Positions 25,931 through 35,658 of a DNA stretch of 64,000 bases are shown here, in pieces; position 1 is the first letter of the stretch, and every line of letters starts with the position of its first letter. The stretch is from positions 496,001 through 560,000 of the forward strand of contig NZ_CP015863.1 of the NCBI RefSeq assembly GCF_002163755.1, in the 5' to 3' direction. This stretch comes from Vibrio campbellii CAIM 519 = NBRC 15631 = ATCC 25920. GTDB taxonomy: Bacteria > Pseudomonadota > Gammaproteobacteria > Enterobacterales > Vibrionaceae. Made by a program: the position numbers and the translations under genes. The notes beneath the pieces were generated by a model. It ran no database searches. It worked only from the letters and a program-made list of their open reading frames with translations, and was not told the origin of the DNA.

Positions 25931-26029
25931 CTTGGCGCTGAATCACGTCTAACTTTAGACTTGAGGTAGCGATGATGTGGGAAATCAGTACACTAAAGAA
26001 TCGCTTCAAGATCATTCAACGAGACAGCT

Positions 26030-26980
26030 ATGACCGAAACATTTCAACATATCTCCGTGTTATTAAATGAATCCATTGATGGCTTGGCTATCAAACCCGA
26101 TGGTATCTATATCGATGGAACATTTGGCCGTGGCGGTCACAGCCGAACTATCTTGTCGAAACTGGGTGAAAATGGCCGACTGTATAGCATCGACCGAGAC
26201 CCACAAGCCATCGCAGAAGCCGCGAAAATCGATGACCCGCGCTTCACTATCATTCATGGTCCGTTCTCAGGTATGGCGAAATACGCAGAAGAGTATGGCC
26301 TAGTTGGTAAAGTTGACGGTGTATTGCTAGACCTAGGTGTGTCGTCTCCGCAACTTGATGATGCTGAACGCGGCTTTAGTTTTATGAAAGACGGCCCATT
26401 AGACATGCGTATGGACCCAACATCGGGTATTCCTGTGTCTCAATGGCTGATGGAAGCCGACCTTGATGACATTACTTGGGTTATTCGTGAGTTTGGTGAA
26501 GACAAACACGCCCGCCGCATTGCCAAAGCGATCGTAGCTTACCGCGAAGATGAAGAAAACGAGCCAATGGTTCGTACTGGTCAGTTAGCAAAATTGATCT
26601 CAGATGCGGCACCAAAGAGCTTTAAAGAGAAAAAACACCCAGCAACCCGTGCTTTTCAGGCTTTTCGCATTTACATCAACAGTGAATTAGAAGAAATTGA
26701 TACGGCACTAAAAGGTGCGGCAAGTATTTTGGCTCCTGAAGGCCGTTTGTCTGTGATCAGTTTCCACTCATTGGAAGATCGCATGGTGAAACGTTTCATC
26801 CGTAAAGAGAGCAAAGGCCCAGAAGTGCCACACGGTATTCCGATGACGGAAGAACAAATCCGTGCGCTTGGTAGTGCGAACATGAAGCCGATTGGTAAAG
26901 CGAACAAGCCAACGAAACAAGAAATTGACATGAACCCGCGCTCTCGAAGCTCAGTGCTAAGAATTGCAGAAAAGCTTTAA
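26030..26980 (+). CDS. rsmH: 16S rRNA m4C1402 methyltransferase RsmH (MraW)
   Basis: Methylates N4 of C1402 in 16S rRNA, the same nucleotide modified by RsmI 1 kb upstream. The 316-aa protein has the SAM-binding IDGTFGRGGHSRTIL near residue 28, LLDLGVSSPQLDDAERGFSF near residue 102, the MRMDP motif, and HPATRAFQAFRIYIN. It is the first gene of the dcw cluster here, 5 nt before ftsL. mraZ, which precedes rsmH in many gammaproteobacteria, is not found: only 134 bp separate this start from the rnpB terminator. Confidence 0.97.
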   Translation: MTETFQHISVLLNESIDGLAIKPDGIYIDGTFGRGGHSRTILSKLGENGRLYSIDRDPQAIAEAAKIDDPRFTIIHGPFSGMAKYAEEYGLVGKVDGVLLDLGVSSPQLDDAERGFSFMKDGPLDMRMDPTSGIPVSQWLMEADLDDITWVIREFGEDKHARRIAKAIVAYREDEENEPMVRTGQLAKLISDAAPKSFKEKKHPATRAFQAFRIYINSELEEIDTALKGAASILAPEGRLSVISFHSLEDRMVKRFIRKESKGPEVPHGIPMTEEQIRALGSANMKPIGKANKPTKQEIDMNPRSRSSVLRIAEKL

Positions 26981-26985
26981 TTATT

Positions 26986-27303
26986 ATGACGAAAACCACT
27001 CCTAACCTTGCTAAGTTGATTGCGACGGACTTAATTACCGTCGGTCGCTGGTCGTTGTTGCTGATGATTTTGATTTTCGCAACGGCAATGGGAGTGGTGT
27101 TTGCCACCCACCATGCGCGTCAGGCTATCACTGAAAAAGATCATACATTGGTTGAGCGAGAGCGATTGGATAGCGAATGGCGCAACCTAATGTTGGAAGA
27201 AACAGCCCTCGCGGAACACAGTCGCGTTCAAGACTTGGCAAAGAAGGACCTTGAAATGAAACGACCAGATGGCGATAAAGAAGTGGTTATCACGCTAAAA
27301 TGA
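26986..27303 (+). CDS. ftsL: Cell division protein FtsL
   Basis: Small bitopic divisome protein that forms a complex with FtsQ and FtsB and helps activate FtsW-FtsI. The 105-aa sequence has a cytoplasmic N-terminus, one membrane helix (LLLMILIFATAMGVVFATHH, about 25-45) and a periplasmic coiled coil (LVERERLDSEWRNLMLEE) ending with DLEMKRPDGDKEVVI. Sequence divergence is normal for FtsL; position between rsmH and ftsI makes the call firm. ATGA overlap with ftsI. Confidence 0.93.
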   Translation: MTKTTPNLAKLIATDLITVGRWSLLLMILIFATAMGVVFATHHARQAITEKDHTLVERERLDSEWRNLMLEETALAEHSRVQDLAKKDLEMKRPDGDKEVVITLK

Positions 27304-29105
27304 TTGGAAAGAAAGCCAAATCTAAACAAGGAAATACGCGCAAGTCTGCTGCGAAAGAAAAAAAAGTAGCTGCTACAAAGCCGCAACCTACCAAAGAAAC
27401 GAAACAAGCAGAAGTGGCTGAAGAGTTAGAATCGTTTTTGATTCGTTGGCGTTTTCAGTTACTGCTGTTTTTTGTCTTCTGTGCCTTCGCACTTCTCGTT
27501 GGGCGAGTGGCCTATATTCAAGTTATAGAGCCTGACAACCTAATCAAACAGGGTGACCTTCGCTCTGTCCGTGTTAAAGCCATTCCTTCTGCGCGCGGTA
27601 TCATCTCTGATCGCAATGGCGAACCGCTTGCAGTGAGTGTTCCTGTTGAAGCCGTGTGGGCTGATCCTAAAACTATCTTCAAAGAAGGCGCTCTGCAGAA
27701 AACGAAGAGTTGGTACGCACTTGCAGACGTACTTGGCCTAGATCGCCAAGGCCTGATCAACAAAATCAAGAAAAACGAAAAACGTCGTTTTATCTATCTA
27801 CAACGCCAAGTTAGCCCAGCGATGGCGAACTACATTCGTGAACTCAAACTACCTGGCGTTGGCTTGAAGTCGGAATCTCGCCGCTACTATCCTGCTGGTG
27901 AGGTTAGTGCTCACTTAGTCGGTGTAACTGGCATTGATGGCCACGGCCTAGAAGGCGTGGAACGAAGCTATGACGAGTGGTTAACTGGTGCTGCAGGCAA
28001 GAAAACCATCCGTAAAGACCGTTATGGTCGCGTGGTAGAGAACATTGCTCTTGAAGAGAAGCAAGAAGGTAAACCGCTACAGCTGACGATCGACCAACGC
28101 ATTCAAGCCGTCGCTTATCGAGCGATCAAGCAGGCCGTAGCGGATCACCGTGCAACATCTGGATCCGTTGTTATTCTAGACGTTAAAACGGGGGCGGTAC
28201 TGGCCATGGTCAACGCGCCTTCTTACAACCCAAACAACCGCAGTGATTGGCAAAGTTACAAAATGCGTAACCGCGTGATTACTGACTCACTAGAGCCGGG
28301 CTCAACCATTAAGCCTTTTGTTGTTTTGGCCGCATTAGAAAATGGGGTGGCAGACAAGGATACGATTGTTGATACGGGTAACGGTATTCTTCAACTCGGT
28401 GGTAGCCGTGTTCGTGATGCGCCAAAAGTCGGCAAAGCGAGCCTAACTACCATTCTAAAGAAATCGAGTAACATCGGTGTGACCAAGCTGGCGATGCAAA
28501 TGCCGGTTGAAGCTTTACTTGGCTTGTACAGTTCGGTTGGCCTTGGTGAATTATCCGGTCTTAACTTGGTCGGTGAAGTGGTGGGTATCTTCCCAAGCCG
28601 CTCTCGCTGGTCTCCAATTGAGCGCGCAACCATCTCGTTTGGTTATGGTTTATCGGTTACTCCAATCCAGCTAGCGCATGCCTATGCGACGCTAGGTAAC
28701 TTGGGTAAATATGAGCCGATCCATATTATCGAAAGTAACGATAATGACATGGCACGCCAAGTTGTGAGTAAAGAGAATGCTCGTCTCGTTTTAGACATGC
28801 TTGAAACGGTAACGCAAAAAGGCGGTTCTGCACGTCGTGCGGCGGTTCCTGGTTACCGAGTCGGTGCAAAAACCGGTACTGCCCGAAAGGCAAGGGCAGG
28901 TGGCTATAGTGATGAGTACATCAACTACACGGCTGGTGTTGCGCCAGTGAGTGACCCACGTTTAGCGCTTGTGGTTGTGGTTAATGAACCACAAGGTGAT
29001 GATTACTACGGTGGTTCGGTAGCCTCACCTGTTTTCTCTGAAATCATGAAAGGCGCACTGCAAATTCTGAACGTTGCCCCTGACGAAAATAAATTCCAAC
29101 AGTAG
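27300..29105 (+). CDS. ftsI: Septal peptidoglycan transpeptidase FtsI (PBP3)
   Basis: Monofunctional class B penicillin-binding protein that crosslinks septal peptidoglycan with FtsW. The 601-aa protein has a Lys-rich cytoplasmic tail (1-48), one membrane helix (about 52-72), the pedestal domain (SARGIISDRNGEPLA) and a transpeptidase domain with Ser335-x-x-Lys338 (STIKP), Ser389-Ser-Asn391 (SSN) and Lys524-Thr-Gly526 (KTG). The cytoplasmic tail is longer than in E. coli FtsI (588 aa total). All active-site motifs are intact. It overlaps ftsL by ATGA and lies 60 nt before murE. Confidence 0.97.
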   Translation: MIGKKAKSKQGNTRKSAAKEKKVAATKPQPTKETKQAEVAEELESFLIRWRFQLLLFFVFCAFALLVGRVAYIQVIEPDNLIKQGDLRSVRVKAIPSARGIISDRNGEPLAVSVPVEAVWADPKTIFKEGALQKTKSWYALADVLGLDRQGLINKIKKNEKRRFIYLQRQVSPAMANYIRELKLPGVGLKSESRRYYPAGEVSAHLVGVTGIDGHGLEGVERSYDEWLTGAAGKKTIRKDRYGRVVENIALEEKQEGKPLQLTIDQRIQAVAYRAIKQAVADHRATSGSVVILDVKTGAVLAMVNAPSYNPNNRSDWQSYKMRNRVITDSLEPGSTIKPFVVLAALENGVADKDTIVDTGNGILQLGGSRVRDAPKVGKASLTTILKKSSNIGVTKLAMQMPVEALLGLYSSVGLGELSGLNLVGEVVGIFPSRSRWSPIERATISFGYGLSVTPIQLAHAYATLGNLGKYEPIHIIESNDNDMARQVVSKENARLVLDMLETVTQKGGSARRAAVPGYRVGAKTGTARKARAGGYSDEYINYTAGVAPVSDPRLALVVVVNEPQGDDYYGGSVASPVFSEIMKGALQILNVAPDENKFQQ

Positions 29106-29165
29106 GCTTATAAGCGTACTGAGAAACAAAATGAAGAAAGCTGAGCTAATGCTCGGAGAATAGAT

Positions 29166-30647
29166 ATGACTAAAGCCATCAGTATGGACACGCTGCTTTC
29201 CACTTGGGTCGATTGCCCGAGTTTGTCGTCCATTCTTGTTTCTGATTTGGAACTCGACAGTCGACGAGTTCAATCTGGAACAACTTTTGTAGCTATTATT
29301 GGCCATGTTATGGATGGGCGTAAATTTATCCCAACCGTGATTGAGCAAGGTGCGAATGCGGTGATTGCTCAAGCTTGTGAGCAAAAAGCGCATGGCACGA
29401 TTGAGATTATTGATGATGTTCCAGTGATTTACCTTGATGCGCTGGATAAGTGCCTATCTGAAATTGCAGGTCACTTGTATACCTACCCAACGATGGATTT
29501 GATTGGTGTCACTGGCACCAACGGCAAAACCACCATCACTCAACTGATTGCTCAATGGATTGATTTGGTCGGTTCAAAAGCGGCGGTAATGGGAACCACG
29601 GGGAATGGCTTTCTCGACAACCTACAAGAAGCTGCGAATACTACCGGCAACGCCGTTGAAATCCAAAAAACACTGTCTTCGCTCGCTGAGCAAAAAGCGC
29701 AATACACAGCGCTTGAAGTGTCTTCTCATGGTTTGATTCAAGGTCGCGTTAAAGCGCTGTCTTTTGCTGCTGGCGTGTTTACTAACCTGAGTCGTGATCA
29801 TCTCGATTACCATGGCACGATGGAAGAATACGCCAACGCTAAGTTAACCCTGTTTACTGAACATCAATGTGGTCACGCTGTTATCAATGTCGATGATGTT
29901 GTGGGTGCTGCGTGGGCGAAGCAATTGAACAACGCGCTTGCCGTATCACTCAAACCAACAACAGAATTTTCTCAAAGCGTGTATGCAAACCACATCGCTT
30001 ATGCTGAATCTGGCATCACGATTGAGTTTGATGGCAAGTTTGGTGAAGGTACGTTGCATGCACCACTTATCGGTGAGTTCAATGCCGCGAATCTGATGTT
30101 GGCATTCACAACGTTACTTAGTCTAGGTTTCAGCAAGCAAGATTTGCTGGCAACAGCAGGCCAATTACAGCCCGTTCTTGGTCGTATGGAACTGTTCCAA
30201 GCTGACGACAATGCCAAAGTAGTGGTGGATTATGCTCACACGCCTGACGCGCTAGAAAAAGCGCTGCAAGCATTGCGTGTACATTGCGACGGTGAGCTTT
30301 GGGCTATTTTCGGCTGTGGTGGTGATCGTGATGCTGGTAAGCGCCCAATGATGGCGGAAATCGCTGAACGTTTGGGTGACACAGTGGTACTTACCGATGA
30401 CAACCCTCGTAGCGAAGATCCAGCGTTGATCATGAAAGACATGTTGGCTGGTTTAACGAAACCCGCTGCGGCGATTGTGCAACATGACCGCTTCAAAGCG
30501 CTGTCTTACGCACTTGAGCATGCTTCTTCGCAAGACATTATCCTTCTGGCCGGTAAAGGTCATGAGGACTACCAAATTCTAAATTCTGGAACCATCCATT
30601 ACTCTGACCGCGAGTCAGCCATGACACTATTGGGGCTTTCATCATGA
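29166..30647 (+). CDS. murE: UDP-MurNAc-Ala-Glu:meso-diaminopimelate ligase MurE
   Basis: Adds meso-diaminopimelate to the UDP-MurNAc dipeptide. The 493-aa sequence has the Mur-ligase ATP loop GTNGKTT at residues 117-123, the carbamylated-Lys region, and the DNPR motif at 412-415, which marks specificity for diaminopimelate rather than lysine. Ending VLLAGKGHEDYQI is standard. An alternative ATG at residue 7 is possible; the first is kept because of the upstream GGAGAATAG. It overlaps murF by ATGA. Confidence 0.96.
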   Translation: MTKAISMDTLLSTWVDCPSLSSILVSDLELDSRRVQSGTTFVAIIGHVMDGRKFIPTVIEQGANAVIAQACEQKAHGTIEIIDDVPVIYLDALDKCLSEIAGHLYTYPTMDLIGVTGTNGKTTITQLIAQWIDLVGSKAAVMGTTGNGFLDNLQEAANTTGNAVEIQKTLSSLAEQKAQYTALEVSSHGLIQGRVKALSFAAGVFTNLSRDHLDYHGTMEEYANAKLTLFTEHQCGHAVINVDDVVGAAWAKQLNNALAVSLKPTTEFSQSVYANHIAYAESGITIEFDGKFGEGTLHAPLIGEFNAANLMLAFTTLLSLGFSKQDLLATAGQLQPVLGRMELFQADDNAKVVVDYAHTPDALEKALQALRVHCDGELWAIFGCGGDRDAGKRPMMAEIAERLGDTVVLTDDNPRSEDPALIMKDMLAGLTKPAAAIVQHDRFKALSYALEHASSQDIILLAGKGHEDYQILNSGTIHYSDRESAMTLLGLSS

Positions 30648-32008
30648 TCACAGTAACGCTTTCTCAAATTGCCGACATTACTGGCGGTGAACGGATTGGT
30701 AACGATCTTTCTATTGAATCTGTTTCGACTGACACTCGATCTATCGAACAAGGCGCTCTATTTGTTGCTTTGGTTGGAGAGCGTTTTGATGCTCACAACT
30801 TCTGCCAACAAGCAGTAGAGTCGGGCGCGGGCGCACTATTGGTACAAAAACGCGTTAATGTGAATGTGCCTCAAGTCGTTGTCGGCGATAGTAAGGTAGC
30901 ATTGGGTCAAGTGGCAGCTTGGGTTCACCAAACATGCCAAACACCGACGGTCGCCATTACAGGTAGCTGTGGTAAAACCACGGTGAAAGAGATGGTTGCC
31001 AGTATTTTGCAGTTGAAAGGTAAAGTGCTGTTTACTGCGGGCAACTTCAACAACGACATTGGTGTGCCATTGACCTTGCTGCGTTCGCAACAAGGCGATG
31101 ACTACGCGGTGATCGAGTTGGGTGCGAACCACATTGGTGAAATTGAGTACACCACGCAATTGGTTAAGCCAGACATTGCCATGGTAAACAACGTGGCTGC
31201 TGCTCACCTTGAAGGTTTCGGGTCTATCGATGGCGTGAAACAAGCTAAAGGTGAAATCTATCAAGGGCTAGCGGCTGGCGGTATTGCGATCGTAAACCTA
31301 GATAGCAATGGCGGAGCGAAGTGGGATGAAGTATTAGCAGATAAGAATGTGATTACTTTTTCACAAAGTAACGCGGATGCTGACTTTTACGCTTCCAACA
31401 TCGTGATGAGCGCCGCAGGTGAAGCAAGCTTTGACTTACATATCGCTGCAACTTCACAAGAAATTGAACTGTCTCTGGGTATTATTGGTAAACACAACGT
31501 GGCTAATGCAATTGCTGCTTCTATCATTGCCTTGAAAATGGGGGCGACATTAGAAGAGATTCGTTCAGGCCTTAAGCACTTAAACAAGGTAAAAGGTCGT
31601 GTTGAAGTGGAAGAGCTGAGCGATAAAATCAAGCTTATTGATGACAGCTACAACGCTAGCGTTCCTGCCATGAAGGCGGCGGTCGATTTGCTGGCGGCAT
31701 TCCAAGGTCAACGTTGGTTGATTTTAGGTAATATGGCGGAGTTGGGTGAGGAAAGTCTTGCACTTCACCGTCAAGTCGGGGAACATGCTGCCCCACAAAA
31801 ATTTGAACATGTTCTCACGTATGGTGCGGATGCAAAGGTCATTAGCGAGCTTTGCGATGGCATCCATTTCGAGACACATCAAGAGATGATTGACTACATC
31901 AAGCAGCATCTAGACCAAGCGGTTCCTGAACACCACACGATGTTGGTGAAAGGCGCGAACGGTGCACGTATGTTTGAAGTCGCTGCTGCTTTGAAGGAGT
32001 ACTATTAA
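30644..32008 (+). CDS. murF: UDP-MurNAc-tripeptide:D-Ala-D-Ala ligase MurF
   Basis: Completes the UDP-MurNAc pentapeptide. The 454-aa sequence has an N-terminal substrate-binding domain (STDTRSIEQGALFVAL), the ATP loop GSCGKTT at residues 107-113, and LIDDSYNASVPAMKAA, the MurF-typical motif in the C-terminal region. The D-Ala-D-Ala it uses comes from Ddl; no ddl gene is in this cluster. Its last base overlaps the first base of mraY. Confidence 0.96.
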   Translation: MITVTLSQIADITGGERIGNDLSIESVSTDTRSIEQGALFVALVGERFDAHNFCQQAVESGAGALLVQKRVNVNVPQVVVGDSKVALGQVAAWVHQTCQTPTVAITGSCGKTTVKEMVASILQLKGKVLFTAGNFNNDIGVPLTLLRSQQGDDYAVIELGANHIGEIEYTTQLVKPDIAMVNNVAAAHLEGFGSIDGVKQAKGEIYQGLAAGGIAIVNLDSNGGAKWDEVLADKNVITFSQSNADADFYASNIVMSAAGEASFDLHIAATSQEIELSLGIIGKHNVANAIAASIIALKMGATLEEIRSGLKHLNKVKGRVEVEELSDKIKLIDDSYNASVPAMKAAVDLLAAFQGQRWLILGNMAELGEESLALHRQVGEHAAPQKFEHVLTYGADAKVISELCDGIHFETHQEMIDYIKQHLDQAVPEHHTMLVKGANGARMFEVAAALKEYY

Positions 32009-33090
32009 TGATTATTTGGCTTGCCGAGCTGCTACAGCCATACCTATCTTTTTTCCGATTGTTTGAATACCTATCTTTTCGAGCAATCCTCAGCGTTCTA
32101 ACCGCTCTAGGTCTATCTCTATGGATGGGACCGATTATGATCAAGCGTCTACAGATGCTCCAAATTGGTCAGGTTGTTCGTAACGAAGGTCCAGAATCCC
32201 ACTTTAGCAAGCGTGGTACCCCAACAATGGGCGGTATCATGATTTTGGCTGCTATCTCTATCACTATCCTGTTATGGACTGACTTGTCGAACCCGTACGT
32301 TTGGGCGGTACTGACCGTTCTTCTTGGTTATGGTGCGATCGGTTTTGTCGATGACTATCGTAAGGTCGTGCGCAAGAACACTGACGGTCTGATTGCTCGT
32401 TGGAAGTACTTCTGGCAATCATCAATTGCGTTTGTAGTGGCTTTTGCTCTGTACGCTTACGGCAAGGATACTGCAGCAACTCAGCTTGTGGTGCCATTTT
32501 TCAAAGACATCATGCCGCAACTTGGTTTGATGTACATTATCCTGACTTACTTTGTAATCGTGGGTACCAGTAACGCGGTAAACCTAACCGATGGTTTAGA
32601 TGGTTTAGCTATCATGCCAACGGTTCTCGTTGCGGCTGGTTTTGCGGTGATCGCATGGGCGACGGGTAATGTTAACTTCTCTGAATACCTTCACATCCCT
32701 TACCTACCGCATGCTTCTGAATTAGTCGTGGTATGTACGGCAATTGTTGGTGCAGGTCTTGGTTTCTTGTGGTTTAACACTTACCCAGCACAAGTTTTCA
32801 TGGGCGATGTGGGCTCACTAGCACTTGGTGGTGCGCTTGGCACAATCGCAGTATTGGTTCGTCAAGAGTTAGTACTGGTGATCATGGGCGGTGTATTTGT
32901 AATGGAGACGCTATCGGTAATTCTACAGGTAGGTTCTTACAAACTTCGCGGCCAGCGTATTTTCCGCATGGCTCCGATTCACCACCACTACGAATTAAAA
33001 GGTTGGCCGGAGCCTCGCGTAATCGTGCGCTTCTGGATTATTTCTATGGTTCTTGTTCTGATTGGTCTAGCGACACTGAAAGTGCGTTAA
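32008..33090 (+). CDS. mraY: Phospho-MurNAc-pentapeptide transferase MraY
   Basis: Polytopic membrane enzyme that makes lipid I by moving phospho-MurNAc-pentapeptide onto undecaprenyl phosphate. The 360-aa protein has about ten hydrophobic helices and the family motifs: KRGTPTMGG, the Asp pair in FVDDYRK, NLTDGLDGLA, FMGDVGSLALGG and the HHH-bearing MAPIHHHYELKGWPE. Length equals that of E. coli MraY. It lies in an unbroken run from rsmH, 39 nt before murD. Confidence 0.97.
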   Translation: MIIWLAELLQPYLSFFRLFEYLSFRAILSVLTALGLSLWMGPIMIKRLQMLQIGQVVRNEGPESHFSKRGTPTMGGIMILAAISITILLWTDLSNPYVWAVLTVLLGYGAIGFVDDYRKVVRKNTDGLIARWKYFWQSSIAFVVAFALYAYGKDTAATQLVVPFFKDIMPQLGLMYIILTYFVIVGTSNAVNLTDGLDGLAIMPTVLVAAGFAVIAWATGNVNFSEYLHIPYLPHASELVVVCTAIVGAGLGFLWFNTYPAQVFMGDVGSLALGGALGTIAVLVRQELVLVIMGGVFVMETLSVILQVGSYKLRGQRIFRMAPIHHHYELKGWPEPRVIVRFWIISMVLVLIGLATLKVR

Positions 33091-33129
33091 TCGCACCTTC
33101 CAAGAACAAGACAAATTGCGTGATCAAAT

Positions 33130-34443
33130 ATGGAACGTTGGCAAAACATACATAAGGTCGTCGTTGTAGGGCTCGGTATTACCGGGCTCTCTGTCGTTAA
33201 ACACCTAACAAAAACACAGCCGCAACTGACGGTTAAAGTCATCGATACACGTGCGACTCCTCCGGGAGCTGAGCGCTTACCAGAGCAGGTTGAACTGCAC
33301 AGTGGTGGTTGGAATACTGAGTGGCTTGCAGAGGCTGACTTAGTGGTGACTAACCCGGGTATTGCCTTAGCGACACCAGAGATACAAGCGGTTCTTGCGA
33401 AAGGAACGCCAGTTGTTGGTGATATCGAACTCTTCGCGTGGGCAGTCGATAAGCCAGTTATTGCGATTACCGGTTCTAATGGTAAAAGCACAGTCACTGA
33501 CTTAACGGGTGTAATGGCGAAGGCTGCAGGCTTAACAGTGGGTGTCGGTGGCAATATCGGTGTTCCTGCTCTCGATTTGCTAGAGCAAGATGCAGACTTG
33601 TATGTGCTTGAGTTGTCCAGTTTCCAGCTAGAAACCACTTCAAGCCTGAAGCTTAAAGCGGCGGCGTTTCTGAACCTTTCCGAAGATCACATGGATCGCT
33701 ATGAGGGCATGTCGGACTACCGACAAGCTAAACTGCGCATTTTTGATAACGCGGAGCTGGCAGTAGTTAACCGTGATGATCAAGAAACCTTCCCTGATAC
33801 TGAAACACCGTTGGTGACATTCGGAAGTGATGAGCAAGCTTACGGCCTTGAAGCAGATGGTAAGCGTACTTGGTTGCTTGATCATGGTCAGCGTGTGATT
33901 GCCAGTGATGAATTAAAGCTGGTTGGTAAGCACAACCTAGCTAACGCGCTTGTGGTACTTGCTCTGCTTAAAGCGGCAGATGTGGACTATCACAAATCAT
34001 TGAATGCACTGAAAACTTACACTGGTTTGACACATCGATGCCAAGTGGTTGCGGATAATCGTGGTGTAAAATGGGTGAATGACTCTAAAGCGACCAATAT
34101 TGCAAGCACTATGGCTGCACTCTCTGGATTAGAGTCGACAGGCAAGCTGTACTTGCTTGTTGGTGGTGTTGGCAAAGGCGCTGACTTCACTCCACTAAAA
34201 CCGATCTTCGCAACACTGAACCTACAACTTTGCTGCTTTGGTGCAGATGGTGATGAATTTATGCCACTGCATGAATCAGCAACTCGTTTCGACACCATGG
34301 AAGATGTGATTCAACAGATATCTTCGCAGTTAAAAACGGGTGATATGGTGATGCTGTCTCCGGCATGTGCTAGCTTTGATCAATTCGACAACTTTATGGC
34401 AAGAGGTGACGCATTCGCAGCTCTTGCTAAGAAATATGCATAA
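33130..34443 (+). CDS. murD: UDP-MurNAc-L-Ala:D-glutamate ligase MurD
   Basis: Adds D-glutamate to UDP-MurNAc-L-alanine. The 437-aa sequence starts with a Rossmann-like VVVGLGITGLSVVKHL, has the ATP loop GSNGKST at residues 115-121, the SEDHMDRY metal-binding region, HRCQVVADNRGVKWVNDSKATN and MLSPACASFDQFDNF in the C-terminal domain. All are characteristic of MurD. It follows mraY by 39 nt and precedes ftsW by 18 nt. Confidence 0.97.
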   Translation: MERWQNIHKVVVVGLGITGLSVVKHLTKTQPQLTVKVIDTRATPPGAERLPEQVELHSGGWNTEWLAEADLVVTNPGIALATPEIQAVLAKGTPVVGDIELFAWAVDKPVIAITGSNGKSTVTDLTGVMAKAAGLTVGVGGNIGVPALDLLEQDADLYVLELSSFQLETTSSLKLKAAAFLNLSEDHMDRYEGMSDYRQAKLRIFDNAELAVVNRDDQETFPDTETPLVTFGSDEQAYGLEADGKRTWLLDHGQRVIASDELKLVGKHNLANALVVLALLKAADVDYHKSLNALKTYTGLTHRCQVVADNRGVKWVNDSKATNIASTMAALSGLESTGKLYLLVGGVGKGADFTPLKPIFATLNLQLCCFGADGDEFMPLHESATRFDTMEDVIQQISSQLKTGDMVMLSPACASFDQFDNFMARGDAFAALAKKYA

Positions 34444-34461
34444 TTAAAGGTCACACACTTC

Positions 34462-35658
34462 GTGGGTTTAGGTAACGTTAAACGCAGCATTGGCACTTGG
34501 CTTAAGCATCCTGCACCAGAGGCGCTCTTTGATCGTCAACTTGTCTGGATTGCGCTGGGTTTGATGTTAACTGGCTTGGTGATGGTGACATCAGCATCAT
34601 TTCCTATCAGCTCACGTTTGACGGATCAGCCGTTTCACTTCATGTTCCGTCATGCCACCTTCCTAGTTCTCGCGATTGGTGTTTCCTCCGTTATTCTCCA
34701 AGTGCCTTTGCAGGAGTGGTTCAAGAAGAGCCACTACCTACTGTGGCTTGCTTTTGGCTTGCTCATCATCGTATTAGTCGCTGGTAAGTCGGTGAACGGT
34801 GCCTCACGTTGGATCCCGCTGGGTCTGTTCAACTTGCAGCCTGCCGAAGTCGCCAAGCTCTCGCTATTTGTCTTCATGTCCGGTTATCTGGTGCGTAAGC
34901 AAGACGAAGTTCGCCAAACTTTCTTTGGCGGTTTCATGAAGCCGATTATGGTGTTTGCCTTCTTCGCGGTCTTGCTGCTTGGTCAGCCCGACTTAGGTAC
35001 TGTGGTCGTAATGCTGGTGACCTTGTTTGGCATGTTGTTCATTGCAGGCGCTAAGCTCACGCAGTTCTTAGCTTTGATGATTGCCGGTATCGCTGCGGTC
35101 GTTGGTTTGATTTTGGTTGAGCCGTACCGTATTCGCCGTGTTACGTCATTCTTAGACCCTTGGGAAGATCCATTCGGTAGCGGTTATCAGCTCACACAAT
35201 CACTCATGGCGTTTGGTCGTGGTGAGTGGTTTGGTCAAGGCCTCGGTAACTCAATTCAAAAACTCGAATACCTACCAGAAGCGCATACCGACTTCGTTTT
35301 TGCAGTATTGGCAGAAGAGATCGGGTTTGTTGGTGTGGTATTAGTACTCATGCTGATTTTTAGCTTGGTATTAAAAGCGGTCTACATTGGTAAGCGCGCT
35401 TTTGATGAAGGCGAAATGTTTGGTGGTTACCTCGCATTTGGCATCGGTATTTGGTTTGCTTTTCAGACGTTGGTTAACGTTGGCGCAGCAGCAGGTATCG
35501 TTCCAACCAAAGGTCTTACTCTTCCACTAATCAGTTATGGTGGTTCGAGTCTTATTATCATGTCCGTGGCAGTATCTATCTTGCTGCGAATCGATCACGA
35601 ATGCCGCTTGAAGCGCGGCCAGAAAGAATCAGAACAACAAGTCGATGAAGAAAAATAA
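34462..35658 (+). CDS. ftsW: Septal peptidoglycan glycosyltransferase FtsW
   Basis: SEDS-family polymerase that works with FtsI to build septal glycan strands. The 398-aa protein has ten predicted membrane helices. SEDS motifs include the catalytic-Asp region (FLDPWEDPFGSGYQLTQSL, LPEAHTDFVFAVLAEEIGF) and PLISYGGSSLI near the C-terminus. The start is GTG at 34462, there being no ATG ahead of the first helix. Its 3' end overlaps murG by 14 nt, coupling polymerase and precursor synthesis. Confidence 0.96.
   Translation: MGLGNVKRSIGTWLKHPAPEALFDRQLVWIALGLMLTGLVMVTSASFPISSRLTDQPFHFMFRHATFLVLAIGVSSVILQVPLQEWFKKSHYLLWLAFGLLIIVLVAGKSVNGASRWIPLGLFNLQPAEVAKLSLFVFMSGYLVRKQDEVRQTFFGGFMKPIMVFAFFAVLLLGQPDLGTVVVMLVTLFGMLFIAGAKLTQFLALMIAGIAAVVGLILVEPYRIRRVTSFLDPWEDPFGSGYQLTQSLMAFGRGEWFGQGLGNSIQKLEYLPEAHTDFVFAVLAEEIGFVGVVLVLMLIFSLVLKAVYIGKRAFDEGEMFGGYLAFGIGIWFAFQTLVNVGAAAGIVPTKGLTLPLISYGGSSLIIMSVAVSILLRIDHECRLKRGQKESEQQVDEEK

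Noticed and set aside
25978..25982. Possible MraZ operator (TGGGA)
   Set aside because: Only one copy; MraZ sites need several spaced repeats.
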